Source: Modicisalibacter radicis | GTDB lineage: Bacteria; Pseudomonadota; Gammaproteobacteria; Pseudomonadales; Halomonadaceae | Assembly: GCF_900961225.1 (NCBI RefSeq) | Contig: NZ_CAAHFN010000065.1 | Location: forward strand, 62,001-126,000 | Direction of reading: 5' to 3' | Length of the DNA stretch: 64,000 nt | Shown here: piece after piece, positions 11,615 to 20,433 of the stretch | Numbering within the stretch: position 1 is the first letter of the stretch | Layout: each line of letters opens with the position of its first letter | The notes under the pieces: generated by a model | Database searches by the model: none | Told to the model about the DNA's origin: nothing | Seen by the model: only the letters and a program-made list of their open reading frames with translations | Position numbers and translations under genes: made by a program

Positions 11615-12463
11615 TCAACCGAGGCGGATGACGATGATGCCCGATACGATCAACAATCCCGACAACAGCCGGCCTCGGCTCAGCGGTTCCCCCAGCAACA
11701 GCGCGGAAATCGCCAGCGCGAACAGCACGCTGCTCTCGCGCAGCGCCGCCACCAGCGCAATCGGCGCCACGCTCATCGCCCAGATGGTGATGCCATAGGC
11801 GCCCAGCGACATCGCACCGCCGGTCAGGCCACCGCGCCAATGCGCCACTAGCGTCGGCAGCGACGACACGCCCCGCCAACCGAGAAACACGACCAGCATG
11901 GCCAGACCGTTGATAGCGAACAGCCACGACGTGTAGCCCAATGGATCGTGGTTGGCGCGCGCACCGACACCATCGGCCAGCGTGTAGCCGGCAATGAACA
12001 GCGAGGTCGTCAGTGCATTGCCCAGCGCGCGTCGCGCCAGGCGGGCGTGTCCGACACGTCCGCCCCACAGCGCCATCAGCCAGATTCCCGCTATCAACAG
12101 CGCGATGCCGAGCAGTTCACGCGGGTCGAGCCCTTCGTTCAGCGCCGCCAGACTGACCAGCGTCACCAGCAGCGGTGCCGTGCCGCGGGCGATCGGATAA
12201 ACCTGGCCCAGGTCGCCGCCGCGATAGGCCTGAACCAGGAACAGGTTGTAGCCGATGTGCAGCACGACCGAAAGCGCCATCCAGGGCCACGCCGGAGGCC
12301 CCGGCGGTGACACGAACGGCAGGGCCGCCAGCGAAAGCAGGCCGGCGCACAGCGCGATCAGCGTGATCGAGGAAAGCCGGTCGAGACCGACCTTGACCAG
12401 GGCATTCCAGCCGGCGTGCATCGCCGCGGCGGCAAGTACCAGCGAGAAGACCCCTGTTTCCAC
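11615..12463 (-). CDS. EamA/DMT-family transporter
   Basis: Inner-membrane protein of 282 residues with about ten predicted membrane helices arranged as two EamA repeats (about residues 1-135 and 145-280), typical of the drug/metabolite transporter superfamily. It begins with GTG, seven bases after AGGG. Substrate is unknown; being last in the minus-strand polyamine series suggests export or uptake of an amine or amino-acid intermediate, but that is inference from position only. The 58-bp gap after puuB1 is compatible with co-transcription. Confidence 0.85.
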   Translation of the reverse strand: METGVFSLVLAAAAMHAGWNALVKVGLDRLSSITLIALCAGLLSLAALPFVSPPGPPAWPWMALSVVLHIGYNLFLVQAYRGGDLGQVYPIARGTAPLLVTLVSLAALNEGLDPRELLGIALLIAGIWLMALWGGRVGHARLARRALGNALTTSLFIAGYTLADGVGARANHDPLGYTSWLFAINGLAMLVVFLGWRGVSSLPTLVAHWRGGLTGGAMSLGAYGITIWAMSVAPIALVAALRESSVLFALAISALLLGEPLSRGRLLSGLLIVSGIIVIRLG

Positions 12464-12521
12464 GACACACCCTGCTGCAGTAACGGTTGAGATCAGCCGC
12501 CCCGAGGGCAGCCATGACGTG

Positions 12522-13811
12522 CTAGATGCCCAGCGCGTCGCGCATGCGATAGTACCAGGCGCCCAACGTGGTCAGCGGCACGCTCAGCGCGCGGCCACCG
12601 GGGAACGGCAATTGCGGTACGCCGGCGAAGGCATCGAAGCGTTCGCTCTGGCCGGCCATGACCTCGGCGATCAGGCGCCCGGCGAGGTGCGAACAGGTCA
12701 CGCCGTGCCCGGAATAGCCCTGGGCATAATAGACGTTGCTATTGATCCGGCCGAACTGCGGCAGGCGGTTGAGCGTCAGCAGAAATGTCCCGCTCCAGGC
12801 GTAATCGACTTTCACGCCCCTGAGCTGGGGAAAGGTGGTTTCCAGCTTGGGGCGGATCGCGCCCTCGATGCTCGCCGGATCCTGACCGCCGTAGCTGACT
12901 CCCCCGCCGTAGATCAGCCGCCGATCGGCGGACAGACGGTAATAGTCGAGCAGGTAGTTGCAATCCTCCACCGCGCGGTCGGTGGGCAGGATCTCCTCGG
13001 CCTGGGCGGCGTCGAGCGGCGCGGTGGTGACGACCTGTGTGCTGGCGGGCATCGACTTGCCTTCCATCTGCGGCAGCAGGCCCTTCATGTAGGCGTTGCC
13101 GGCCAGCACCACCCGTTCGGCGACGACCACCCCTTGGGGAGTATGCAAGCGCACCGGCTCGCCGTGCTCGATGCGGCTCACCGGGGTCTGTTCGTGGATC
13201 GTGCCGCCCAGCGATTCCAGCACCGCGGCCTGGCCCAGCACCAGATTGAGCGGATGCAGGTGGCCGCCGGAATGGTCGAGCAGCGCGCCGACATAGCGCT
13301 CGCTGCCGATGTCCTGCCGGTAGGCCTTGCCCTCGAGCAGCTCGAGCCGGTCATGGCCATAGCGCTCCCACAAGGCCTTGTGCTCGATCAGCGCCTTCAT
13401 CTGCTTGGCGTTGCACGCCGCGAACAGGTTGCCCTCCTTGAGATCGCAGGCGATGTCGTAGCGGGCGATGCGCTCGCGGATGATCCGGTTGCCCTCGAAG
13501 GCCATGTCGCCCAGTGCGCGTGCCGTCTGCTCGCCGTAGCGCGCCTCGATGACGTCCATGTCGCGACTGTAGCTGTTGACGATCTGCCCGCCGTTGCGCC
13601 CCGAGGCACCGTAGCCGACCCGCGCCCCCTCGAGCACGACGACCTTCTGGCCCTGCTCGGCCAGGTGCAGGGCGGCGGAGATCCCGGTGAAGCCGGCTCC
13701 CACCACGCAGACATCGCAGCGCACCTCGCCCTGCAGTGCGGGGCGCTCGGGCGCGGGATTGGCCGATGCGGCATAGTAGGACGCCACATGGGACGTATCG
13801 GGCGTTTGCAT
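12522..13811 (-). CDS. puuB: FAD-dependent gamma-glutamylputrescine oxidase (PuuB-like, copy 1)
   Basis: FAD oxidoreductase of the DAO family, 429 residues. An N-terminal dinucleotide-binding motif VCVVGAGFTGISAALHLAE (about residues 34-52) is followed by GASGRNGGQI, characteristic of PuuB and related amine oxidases, and by the C-terminal FAD-contact segment YYAQGYSGHGV. It would oxidise gamma-glutamylputrescine to the aldehyde used by PuuC. GGAG lies six bases ahead of the ATG. It follows potF1 by 42 bp. It resembles the copy at 20434 over its whole length, including SYYAAS near the N-terminus and YYRLSADRRL. Confidence 0.88.
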   Translation of the reverse strand: MQTPDTSHVASYYAASANPAPERPALQGEVRCDVCVVGAGFTGISAALHLAEQGQKVVVLEGARVGYGASGRNGGQIVNSYSRDMDVIEARYGEQTARALGDMAFEGNRIIRERIARYDIACDLKEGNLFAACNAKQMKALIEHKALWERYGHDRLELLEGKAYRQDIGSERYVGALLDHSGGHLHPLNLVLGQAAVLESLGGTIHEQTPVSRIEHGEPVRLHTPQGVVVAERVVLAGNAYMKGLLPQMEGKSMPASTQVVTTAPLDAAQAEEILPTDRAVEDCNYLLDYYRLSADRRLIYGGGVSYGGQDPASIEGAIRPKLETTFPQLRGVKVDYAWSGTFLLTLNRLPQFGRINSNVYYAQGYSGHGVTCSHLAGRLIAEVMAGQSERFDAFAGVPQLPFPGGRALSVPLTTLGAWYYRMRDALGI

Positions 13812-13853
13812 GACGATCTCCAGCTAAGCAAGCAAGGTTGATTCAGTGGCGTT

Positions 13854-14915
13854 TCAGCGACTGCGAGCCTCGTTCCACAACTGTTGCAACAGCTGCAACT
13901 GGTCGCCTTCGATCAGCGGCGTGGTGACCAGATTTTCCATCTGTTCCGGCTCCAGCCGCGATACCTCGCGCAGATCCGCGTTCACCTGGTCGAGCGCGGC
14001 CTGGCTGGGCGTGCGGTAGTAGGCATAGTTGGCCGATTTCGCGGCGTTTTCCGGTCGCTGCATGAAGCGGATGAACTCGTTGGCCAGCGCCGGGTGCGGT
14101 GCACGGGCCGGAATCACCAGCGTATCGACCGCCAGTTGCGAGCCCTCCTCGGGGATGAAGAATTCCAGGTGCCCGTACGTTTCCGGCGAATCGGCCTTGC
14201 GGTAGTCGAGATCGCCGCTGTAGGTGACGGCAACGCTGGTTACACCACGCGCGACCTGCTCGATGGCGGCGGTGCTGTCCACGAAGCCCGAGAAATTGTC
14301 CCGCTGCAGCGTCTGGCTGACTAGCCTGGCCGCTTCGACCCATGGCTGCTGGCCGACGCAGTCGAAGCCGTTCCCCTGGTAGGCGCAGGCCATGCCGAAC
14401 GCGACTTGCGGATCGCCGCCCAGCAGCGCGAAGGGACGATCCGGGTTCACTTCGGGGTCGAACAGCGCCGCCCAGGAGTGCGGCAGGTCGGGAAACACGT
14501 CGGTGTCGTAGACGATTCCCGTCGTCCCCCACAGATACGGCATGCTGTAGCGCTCATCGGGATCGTAGGCCGGCTGCCGGAACGCCGCCATCAGATGATC
14601 ACGCCCCAGCGACTCGTCCAGAGGCTGGACGAGCCCGGCGTTGATCAGCCGGGGCACGAAATAGTCGGTAGGCACCACCACGTCGTATTGCGCATCGCCG
14701 CCCGCCGCCAGCTTGGAAAACATCTCGGCATTGGAGGTGAAGTAGTTCTGCACGACTTCCACGCCATACTCCTCCTCGAATGCGGAGATCACCTCGGGAT
14801 CGGCGTATTCGGTCCAGTTGAAGAGAAACAGCTTCTCCGCGGCGGCCATGCTCGGCAGCGCGGTGGCGCTCAGACAGACACCCAGGCTCAGGCGGGCCAG
14901 ACGGGATAGGGACAT
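13854..14915 (-). CDS. potF: Periplasmic polyamine-binding protein (PotF/PotD/SpuE family, copy 1)
   Basis: Solute-binding protein of an ABC importer, 353 residues with an N-terminal Sec signal ending SMAAA. The mature part starts EKLFLFNWTEYADP, the polyamine-binding signature, and keeps the acidic ligand residue in VDTLVIPA. AAGGA precedes the ATG. It lies between puuA2 and puuB1, apart from the permease genes, and is a paralogue of the protein at 16432. The aromatic residue just before the ligand aspartate (Trp in the other copy, IWVDS) is replaced here (LAVDT), so ligand preference may differ. Confidence 0.88.
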   Translation of the reverse strand: MSLSRLARLSLGVCLSATALPSMAAAEKLFLFNWTEYADPEVISAFEEEYGVEVVQNYFTSNAEMFSKLAAGGDAQYDVVVPTDYFVPRLINAGLVQPLDESLGRDHLMAAFRQPAYDPDERYSMPYLWGTTGIVYDTDVFPDLPHSWAALFDPEVNPDRPFALLGGDPQVAFGMACAYQGNGFDCVGQQPWVEAARLVSQTLQRDNFSGFVDSTAAIEQVARGVTSVAVTYSGDLDYRKADSPETYGHLEFFIPEEGSQLAVDTLVIPARAPHPALANEFIRFMQRPENAAKSANYAYYRTPSQAALDQVNADLREVSRLEPEQMENLVTTPLIEGDQLQLLQQLWNEARSR

Positions 14916-14951
14916 GACATTGATTCCTTCTGTGGCAGAGAGATGGGCACG

Positions 14952-16316
14952 TCACACCCTGAGCAGCAGATGCTCGCGTTCCCAGGAGCTGATCACGCCG
15001 AAGTAAGCGGCGTGCTCGGCGCGCTTGACCGCCAGGTAGCTGTTGACGAAGCGCTCGCCGAGCAGGTCGGCCAGCGGCTTGCACTCGCGCAGCGCGGCCA
15101 GTGCCGGACCGATGTCATCGGGCAGCTTGCTGCCCGATGACCACGCCGAACCGACCATCGGCGGACGCGGATCGAGCTGGCTGAGCATGCCCAGGTAGCC
15201 ACAGGCCAGCGACGCGGCGATCGCCAGGTACGGGTTGCAGTCGGCGCCGCCCAGGCGGTTCTCGACGCGGGTCGCCACGGCCTCGCCGACCGGTACGCGC
15301 AGGCCCACGGTGCGGTTGTCGAAGCCCCATTCGGTATTGACCGGCGCCGAGCCGCTGGTCTCGCTGCGTACCAGCCGGCGGTAGGAATTGACGTTGGGCG
15401 CGAAGAACGGCATCGCCGCCGGCAGGTAGGTCTGCAGCCCGCCGATGAAATGGTGGAACAGACGACTGGGCTCGTCGTCATCGCCGGCGAACAGGTTGTT
15501 GCCGGACTTGATGTCGAGCAGGCTCTGGTGCACGTGCATCGAGCTGCCCGGCTCATGGGCCATCGGCTTGGCCATGAAGGTGGCGTACATGCCGTGACGC
15601 AGCGCCACCTCGCGTAGCGTGCGCTTGAAGATCACCACCTGGTCGGCGAGCTTGAGCGGGTCGCCATGCTGGAAGTTGACCTCCATCTGCCCGGCGCCCT
15701 CCTCGTGGATCAGGGTATCCAGATCCAGGTCCATCGCTTCGCAGTAGTCGTACATCTCCTCGAACAACGGGTCGAACTCGTTGACCGCATCGATCGAGAA
15801 CGACTGCCGGCTGCTTTCCTGACGCCCGCTGCGACCGATCGGCGGCTCCAGCGGGTAATCGGAATCGGTGTTGGTCTTGACCAGGTAGAACTCCACCTCG
15901 GGCGCCACCACCGGACGCCAGCCACGCGCCGCGTAGAGATCGAGCACCCGCTTGAGCACGCTGCGCGGCGACAGCTCGACCGGTTCGCCGGTCAGGTAGA
16001 AGCAGTCGTGGATGATCTGCGCGGTGGGATCGTCGGCCCAGGGCACCAGATAGACCGCGCCGGGATCGGGGACCAGCTGCATGTCGCGCTCGGCGGGGTT
16101 CCAGAAGCGGATATCCTCGTCGTCGGGATAACCGCCGGTGACCGTCTGGATGAAGATCGAATCGGGCAGCCGCGGCCGGCCGCCGTTGAGGTACTTGCCG
16201 GCGGGCATGATCTTGCCCTTGAGAATGCCGGTCAGGTCGCTGACCAGGCATTCCACTTCGGTGATGCCATGAGCATGAAACCATTCACTGAGTTCATGGC
16301 CGCTACGCTCGCTCAT
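14952..16316 (-). CDS. puuA: Gamma-glutamylpolyamine synthetase, glutamine-synthetase family (PuuA-like, copy 2)
   Basis: Glutamine-synthetase family ligase of 454 residues. It shows LVSDLTGILKGKIMPAG at the N-terminus, VAPEVEFYLVK, GQMEVNFQHGDP, SSMHVHQSL and the APNVNSYRRL plus WGFDNRTVGLRVP segments. AAGGA lies six bases ahead of the ATG within the palindrome AAGGAATCCTT. It sits between the two binding-protein genes and is separated from potF2 by a strong hairpin. It is only moderately similar to copy 1, so it is a diverged paralogue probably specialised for another amine (spermidine, ethanolamine, cadaverine and similar substrates are known for PuuA/GlnA relatives). Confidence 0.88.
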   Translation of the reverse strand: MSERSGHELSEWFHAHGITEVECLVSDLTGILKGKIMPAGKYLNGGRPRLPDSIFIQTVTGGYPDDEDIRFWNPAERDMQLVPDPGAVYLVPWADDPTAQIIHDCFYLTGEPVELSPRSVLKRVLDLYAARGWRPVVAPEVEFYLVKTNTDSDYPLEPPIGRSGRQESSRQSFSIDAVNEFDPLFEEMYDYCEAMDLDLDTLIHEEGAGQMEVNFQHGDPLKLADQVVIFKRTLREVALRHGMYATFMAKPMAHEPGSSMHVHQSLLDIKSGNNLFAGDDDEPSRLFHHFIGGLQTYLPAAMPFFAPNVNSYRRLVRSETSGSAPVNTEWGFDNRTVGLRVPVGEAVATRVENRLGGADCNPYLAIAASLACGYLGMLSQLDPRPPMVGSAWSSGSKLPDDIGPALAALRECKPLADLLGERFVNSYLAVKRAEHAAYFGVISSWEREHLLLRV

Positions 16317-16350
16317 AAGGATTCCTTGGTTGGCCGGGACAGGCCCGCTT

Positions 16351-16381
16351 CCGGTCCGGCCGGCTTCGGCGGCCGGACCGG
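16351..16381 (-). other. Strong intercistronic hairpin between potF2 and puuA2
   Basis: CCGGTCCGGCC and GGCCGGACCGG form an 11-bp perfect stem, extended inside by GC-TTCG-GC. No T-run follows on the minus strand, so it is more likely a 3'-end-protecting or partial-attenuation element behind the binding-protein gene than a full terminator. Confidence 0.5.
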
Positions 16382-16431
16382 CATCGGGCGTTCACGTGTT
16401 CGTGCGACGAGGGTCGCCCCGCCGCGAGCGA

Positions 16432-17496
16432 TCAGCGCGACTGCACCTCGGTCCACAGTTGGTTGAACATCTGCAGCTTGTCGCCTTCCAGGCTGGGGGT
16501 GAAGGAGAGCCGTTCGAGGTCCGCCTCGGTGGGCGTCACCGGCGGCTGGGTCAGCACCTCGTCGAGATACGGCCTGGCCGCCTCGTTGGGGCTCGAATAG
16601 TAGTTGTAGTTGGACAGCTGGGCACCGATCTCGGGATCGAGAATGAAATCGATGAACTTGTGGGCCAGCTCCGGATTGGGCGCCTCGGAGGGGATCATCA
16701 TCGAGTCGACCCAGATCTCCGTGCCTTCGTCAGGAATCATGAACTCGATATTGGCGAAGGAATCGGGGTTCTCTTCCTTGTAGTAGAGATAGTCGCCGTT
16801 GTAAGACAGCGAGACGTGGGTGACGCCGCGCGCCAGTTGCTGCAGGGCCGGCGTGCCGTCGACGAAGCCGCTGAAGTTGTCGCGCTGCTTGGTGTCGAGC
16901 AGCAGCTTGGCGGACGCCTTCCAGGCCTCGGGATCGGTGCAGGCGTAGCCGTGATCCAGGTAGGCGCAGGCCGCTCCCATGCTCACCTGGCCGTCGCCCA
17001 TCAGGCCGAACGGCCGGCCGGGATTGACCTCGGGATCGAACAGCAGCGACCAGCTCTTGGGCGCATCGGGGAAGGTCTCGGTGTTGTAGACGATGCCGGT
17101 GACGCCGTATTGGTAGGCGGCGGTGTAATCGCTGTTCGGGTCGTAATCGGTGTTCTTGAACTGATCCATGATGTTGTCGAAGTTGGCAAGCTTCGACTTG
17201 TCCAGCTTCTGCACCAGGCCGGTCTCGATTAGCCGCGGTACATAGTAGTTGGACGGCACGATGATGTCGTACTGGGAGACACCGCCGGTATTGAGCTTGG
17301 CGAACATCTCGGGCAGCGAGTTGAAGTAGTTCTGCACGACCTCGACGTCGTACTTGTCCTCGAACGCCTGGATGATCGCCGGGTCCATGTACGCTGTCCA
17401 GTTGAAAAGGTACAGCTTGCCCTCTTCGGCCTGTGCCGCGCCGGCCAGCATCAGCCCGCCCAATCCGGCGACGACGCGTGTAGTGATTGTTTTCAT
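16432..17496 (-). CDS. potF: Periplasmic polyamine-binding protein (PotF/PotD/SpuE family, copy 2)
   Basis: Solute-binding protein of 354 residues with a Sec signal ending AGAAQA. The mature protein starts EEGKLYLFNWTAYMDP and retains IWVDSMMIP, the tryptophan-aspartate pair that holds the amine in PotD/PotF structures. AGGAG lies nine bases before the ATG. It directly follows potI and is the probable partner of the PotGHI-like importer encoded upstream. Putrescine, spermidine or both are plausible ligands. Confidence 0.9.
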   Translation of the reverse strand: MKTITTRVVAGLGGLMLAGAAQAEEGKLYLFNWTAYMDPAIIQAFEDKYDVEVVQNYFNSLPEMFAKLNTGGVSQYDIIVPSNYYVPRLIETGLVQKLDKSKLANFDNIMDQFKNTDYDPNSDYTAAYQYGVTGIVYNTETFPDAPKSWSLLFDPEVNPGRPFGLMGDGQVSMGAACAYLDHGYACTDPEAWKASAKLLLDTKQRDNFSGFVDGTPALQQLARGVTHVSLSYNGDYLYYKEENPDSFANIEFMIPDEGTEIWVDSMMIPSEAPNPELAHKFIDFILDPEIGAQLSNYNYYSSPNEAARPYLDEVLTQPPVTPTEADLERLSFTPSLEGDKLQMFNQLWTEVQSR

Positions 17497-17535
17497 GGTG
17501 TCGTTCTCCTAGGTTCCCAGGTTGGCCAGTCGCAC

Positions 17536-18333
17536 CTAGCGGCGCCCCTGACGATTGAACAGCAGACTCAGGATCGCCGCCAGCGCCACCGCACCGATCA
17601 TCAGTGTCGCTATGGCGTTGATTTCCGGCGAAACGCCCTTCTTGATCGCGCCCCAGATATAGATCGGCAGCGTCGCGCTCTCGGGTCCGGCGGTAAAGAA
17701 GCTGATCACGAAGTCGTCGATCGACAGCGTGAACGACAGGAAGAAGGCCGAGATCAGCGCCGGCTTGAGGGTCGGCAGCAGGAAGTGCAGCGCCCGCTGG
17801 AACGGCGAGGCATACAGGTCCTTGGCGGCCTCGAACAGGCTCGGATCGAGCCCCACGAACCGCGAGTAGACGATCAGCGCGACGAACGGGATCTGGAAGG
17901 TCACGTGGGCGATGATCATCGTCCCCAGGCCCGGCTCGAGCAGCCCGGTCAGGCGGTTGAACTGGACGAAGAAGGCCATCTCCGAGATACCGAAGACGAT
18001 GTCCGGCAACACGATCGGCAGGTAGATCAGCACGATCAGCCAGCCCAGCCTGCGATGCCGATGGCGGTACATGCCGTAGCCGATCAGGCAACCGATCACC
18101 AATGCGACCAGCGACGACACGATGGCCAGTATCAGGCTGTTGTAGAACGCCGAGATGATCTGCTCGTTGCCCAGCAGCCGGTGGTACCAGCGCAGCGAGA
18201 AGCTCGTGAAGTTGGCGGCGCTGTTGGTCGAGTTGAACGAGAACAGCACGACGATCGCCAGCGGCAGGTAGAGGAACGCCAGGGTCAGCCACCAGAAGCC
18301 GGCCAGGCCGCGGTTGAGGGTGCGCTTTCTCAT
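17536..18333 (-). CDS. potI: Polyamine ABC transporter permease (PotI type)
   Basis: Inner-membrane permease of 265 residues with about six helices. The cytoplasmic EAA loop is visible as EAAKDLYASPFQRALHFLLP (about residues 168-187), where the ATPase docks. The start MRKRTLNRG overlaps the potH stop in an ATGA quartet, so the two permeases are coupled. Together with PotH it forms the channel of the polyamine importer. Upstream of potF2 by 39 bp. Confidence 0.92.
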   Translation of the reverse strand: MRKRTLNRGLAGFWWLTLAFLYLPLAIVVLFSFNSTNSAANFTSFSLRWYHRLLGNEQIISAFYNSLILAIVSSLVALVIGCLIGYGMYRHRHRRLGWLIVLIYLPIVLPDIVFGISEMAFFVQFNRLTGLLEPGLGTMIIAHVTFQIPFVALIVYSRFVGLDPSLFEAAKDLYASPFQRALHFLLPTLKPALISAFFLSFTLSIDDFVISFFTAGPESATLPIYIWGAIKKGVSPEINAIATLMIGAVALAAILSLLFNRQGRR

Positions 18334-19247
18334 ATCACCACCTCCTCGCCGCCGCCCAGCCGCTTGCCGATCCGGCGCATGGCGAACAGCCCGACGAACG
18401 TCGCCAGCAGCATCAGCAGTGCCCCCGCCGCGCCCAGCGGCCAGTTGGAGCCGCCGGCGAACTGGTTGGCGACCAGGTTGCCGAGCATCATGCCCTTGCC
18501 GCCGCCGAGCAACTCGGGAATCACGTACATGCCGAAGGCGGGAATCGCCACCAGTACCGTGCCGGCCAGCAACCCCGGAAGCGTCTGCGGAAACACCGCG
18601 TGCCAGAAGGCGCGCATCGGCGAGGCGTAGAGATCCTGGGCGGCCTGCACCTGGGCGGTATCGAGCTTCTCGAAGGCAGCGTACAGCGGCAGCACCATGA
18701 ACGGCAGGAAGTTGTAGACCAGCCCCAGGGTCACCGCGAAGTTCGAGGGATAGAGCCCCATGTGCTGGCCGATGAGCCCCAGCGCCTGGGCGGCGTCGGA
18801 CAGCGGCGTGCCCGGGGCCAGCAGGTTCATCCAGCCGAAGGCGCGAATCACCTGGTTGGTCCAGGACGGCACCACCACCGCCAGCAGCATCAATGGACGC
18901 AGTTTCGCGCGGCAGGTGGTGATGTAGTAAGCGATCGGATAGGCGACCACGATCACCAGCGCCGTCGACACCAGGGTCTGCCACAACGAACGCAGCAAGG
19001 TGTAGAAATTGCCCGGACTCCAGCCGAGAAAACCGAAGCCGGCCAACTGCTTGAAGGCATCCAGCGACAGCGGCAGCTCGGGGAGTCCATAGGGGCCGTT
19101 GGACATGAAGGCCACCGCCATCAGGTAGAGGCTGGGCAGCACCAGAAAGACGAAGATCCACACTGCCCCGGGCATCACGCTGAACAGCAGGTGGCGAGTC
19201 TCGCTGACCACCGCATGGCGGCGGGTAACTAACGGTGTATTGGCCAT
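18330..19247 (-). CDS. potH: Polyamine ABC transporter permease (PotH type)
   Basis: Inner-membrane permease of 305 residues with about six helices and a longer N-terminus than PotI, as in the PotB/PotH group. The EAA loop reads AAQDLYASPMRAFWHAVFPQ. It ends in ATGA overlap with potI and begins ten bases after the ATPase gene. Heterodimer with PotI is expected. Confidence 0.92.
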   Translation of the reverse strand: MANTPLVTRRHAVVSETRHLLFSVMPGAVWIFVFLVLPSLYLMAVAFMSNGPYGLPELPLSLDAFKQLAGFGFLGWSPGNFYTLLRSLWQTLVSTALVIVVAYPIAYYITTCRAKLRPLMLLAVVVPSWTNQVIRAFGWMNLLAPGTPLSDAAQALGLIGQHMGLYPSNFAVTLGLVYNFLPFMVLPLYAAFEKLDTAQVQAAQDLYASPMRAFWHAVFPQTLPGLLAGTVLVAIPAFGMYVIPELLGGGKGMMLGNLVANQFAGGSNWPLGAAGALLMLLATFVGLFAMRRIGKRLGGGEEVVI

Positions 19248-19257
19248 GCCGCTCTCC

Positions 19258-20376
19258 TCAGGATGCCACGCGTACCAGATCCTCGGGACACACGCTGATG
19301 GTGACGCTGTCGCCGACGCCGTGCATGCGCTGGCCCAGGTTGCTGGCCACCGCCATCAGCGGCTGGCCGTTGACCTCGAGCCGGTATTCGATGCGGCTGC
19401 CGCGATACAGGCGCTCGCGGACGAAACCCTCGAGACGGTTGTAACCCTCGGGGACCTCGGGGCCCAGTTCCAGCGTTTCGGGGCGGATCAACAGCCAGCC
19501 GTCCTGGGCGTCGCGCTGCTCGGCGGGGTCGAGTTGCAGGCGGCCGAGTTCGGTTTCGACCCAGTCGGCCTCGCTGCGGCTGATCGCGAACAGGTTGTCG
19601 TGGCCCATGAAGCGCGCGACGAAGGCGTTGGCGGGATGCTCGTAGACCTCGCCGGGGGTGCCCACCTGCTGGATGATGCCGCTGTCGAGCACGGCGATGC
19701 GGTCCGACATCACCATCGCCTCGTCCTGGTCATGGGTGACGAACACGAAGGTCATGCCCAGACGCTTCTGCAAACGCTGCAACTCCACCTGCAACTGGCC
19801 GCGCAGGCCGGCATCGAGCGCCGACAGCGGCTCGTCGAGCAGCAGCACGTCGGGCTCGCAGATCAGCGCCCGGGCCAGCGCGATGCGCTGGCGCTGGCCA
19901 CCAGAGAGCTGATCGACATGGCGCTCGACCAGCGAGCCGAGCTGGATGAACTCGGCGACTTCGGCGACCTTGCGATCGCGTTCGGCGGCCCGCTCGCCGC
20001 GCATGCGCAGGCCGAAGGCCAGGTTGTCGCGCACCGACAGGTGCGGAAACAGTGCATACGACTGGAAGACGGTATTGACGCTGCGCCGGTGCGGCGGCGT
20101 ATCGGTCACGTCCCTGCCGCCGATCTTGAGGCGCCCGGCGTTGGGCTCCTCGAGCCCGGCGAGGATGCGCAACAGCGTGGTCTTGCCGCAGCCCGAGGGT
20201 CCCAGCAGAGTGAAGAATTCGCCGGCCTGGATCGTCAGGTCGACCCCGTCGAGGGCGACGGTGTCGCGACCGAATCGCTTGTGCACTCCTTCCAGCTCGA
20301 TGGACGAAGCCTCGCGGGGTCGCGACTCGGCCGTCACCGCTCGGGAACCGGCCTCGCCGGCCATGGGATCACTCAT
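19258..20376 (-). CDS. potG: Polyamine ABC transporter ATPase (PotG/PotA type)
   Basis: Cytoplasmic ATP-binding subunit of 372 residues. Walker A GPSGCGKTT, Q-loop FQSYALFPH, signature LSGGQRQR, Walker B VLLLDEPLSALD and the switch histidine in VTHDQDEA are all present, followed by a C-terminal TOBE domain. I chose the ATG at 20376, seven bases after AGGGAG, over an in-frame GTG two codons upstream. It energises PotHI and is 57 bp after puuB2, so oxidase and importer are likely expressed together. Confidence 0.94.
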   Translation of the reverse strand: MSDPMAGEAGSRAVTAESRPREASSIELEGVHKRFGRDTVALDGVDLTIQAGEFFTLLGPSGCGKTTLLRILAGLEEPNAGRLKIGGRDVTDTPPHRRSVNTVFQSYALFPHLSVRDNLAFGLRMRGERAAERDRKVAEVAEFIQLGSLVERHVDQLSGGQRQRIALARALICEPDVLLLDEPLSALDAGLRGQLQVELQRLQKRLGMTFVFVTHDQDEAMVMSDRIAVLDSGIIQQVGTPGEVYEHPANAFVARFMGHDNLFAISRSEADWVETELGRLQLDPAEQRDAQDGWLLIRPETLELGPEVPEGYNRLEGFVRERLYRGSRIEYRLEVNGQPLMAVASNLGQRMHGVGDSVTISVCPEDLVRVAS

Positions 20377-20433
20377 CGCCACTCTCCCTGATCATTGTCG
20401 GGTTGTTCTGTATCCCCAGCGGGTAATCGCGCG

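Noticed and set aside
8430..11798. Very long open frame on the plus strand across puuC, its promoter region and puuA1
   Set aside because: It is antisense to puuC and out of frame with puuA1; both real genes carry catalytic motifs, the long frame none.
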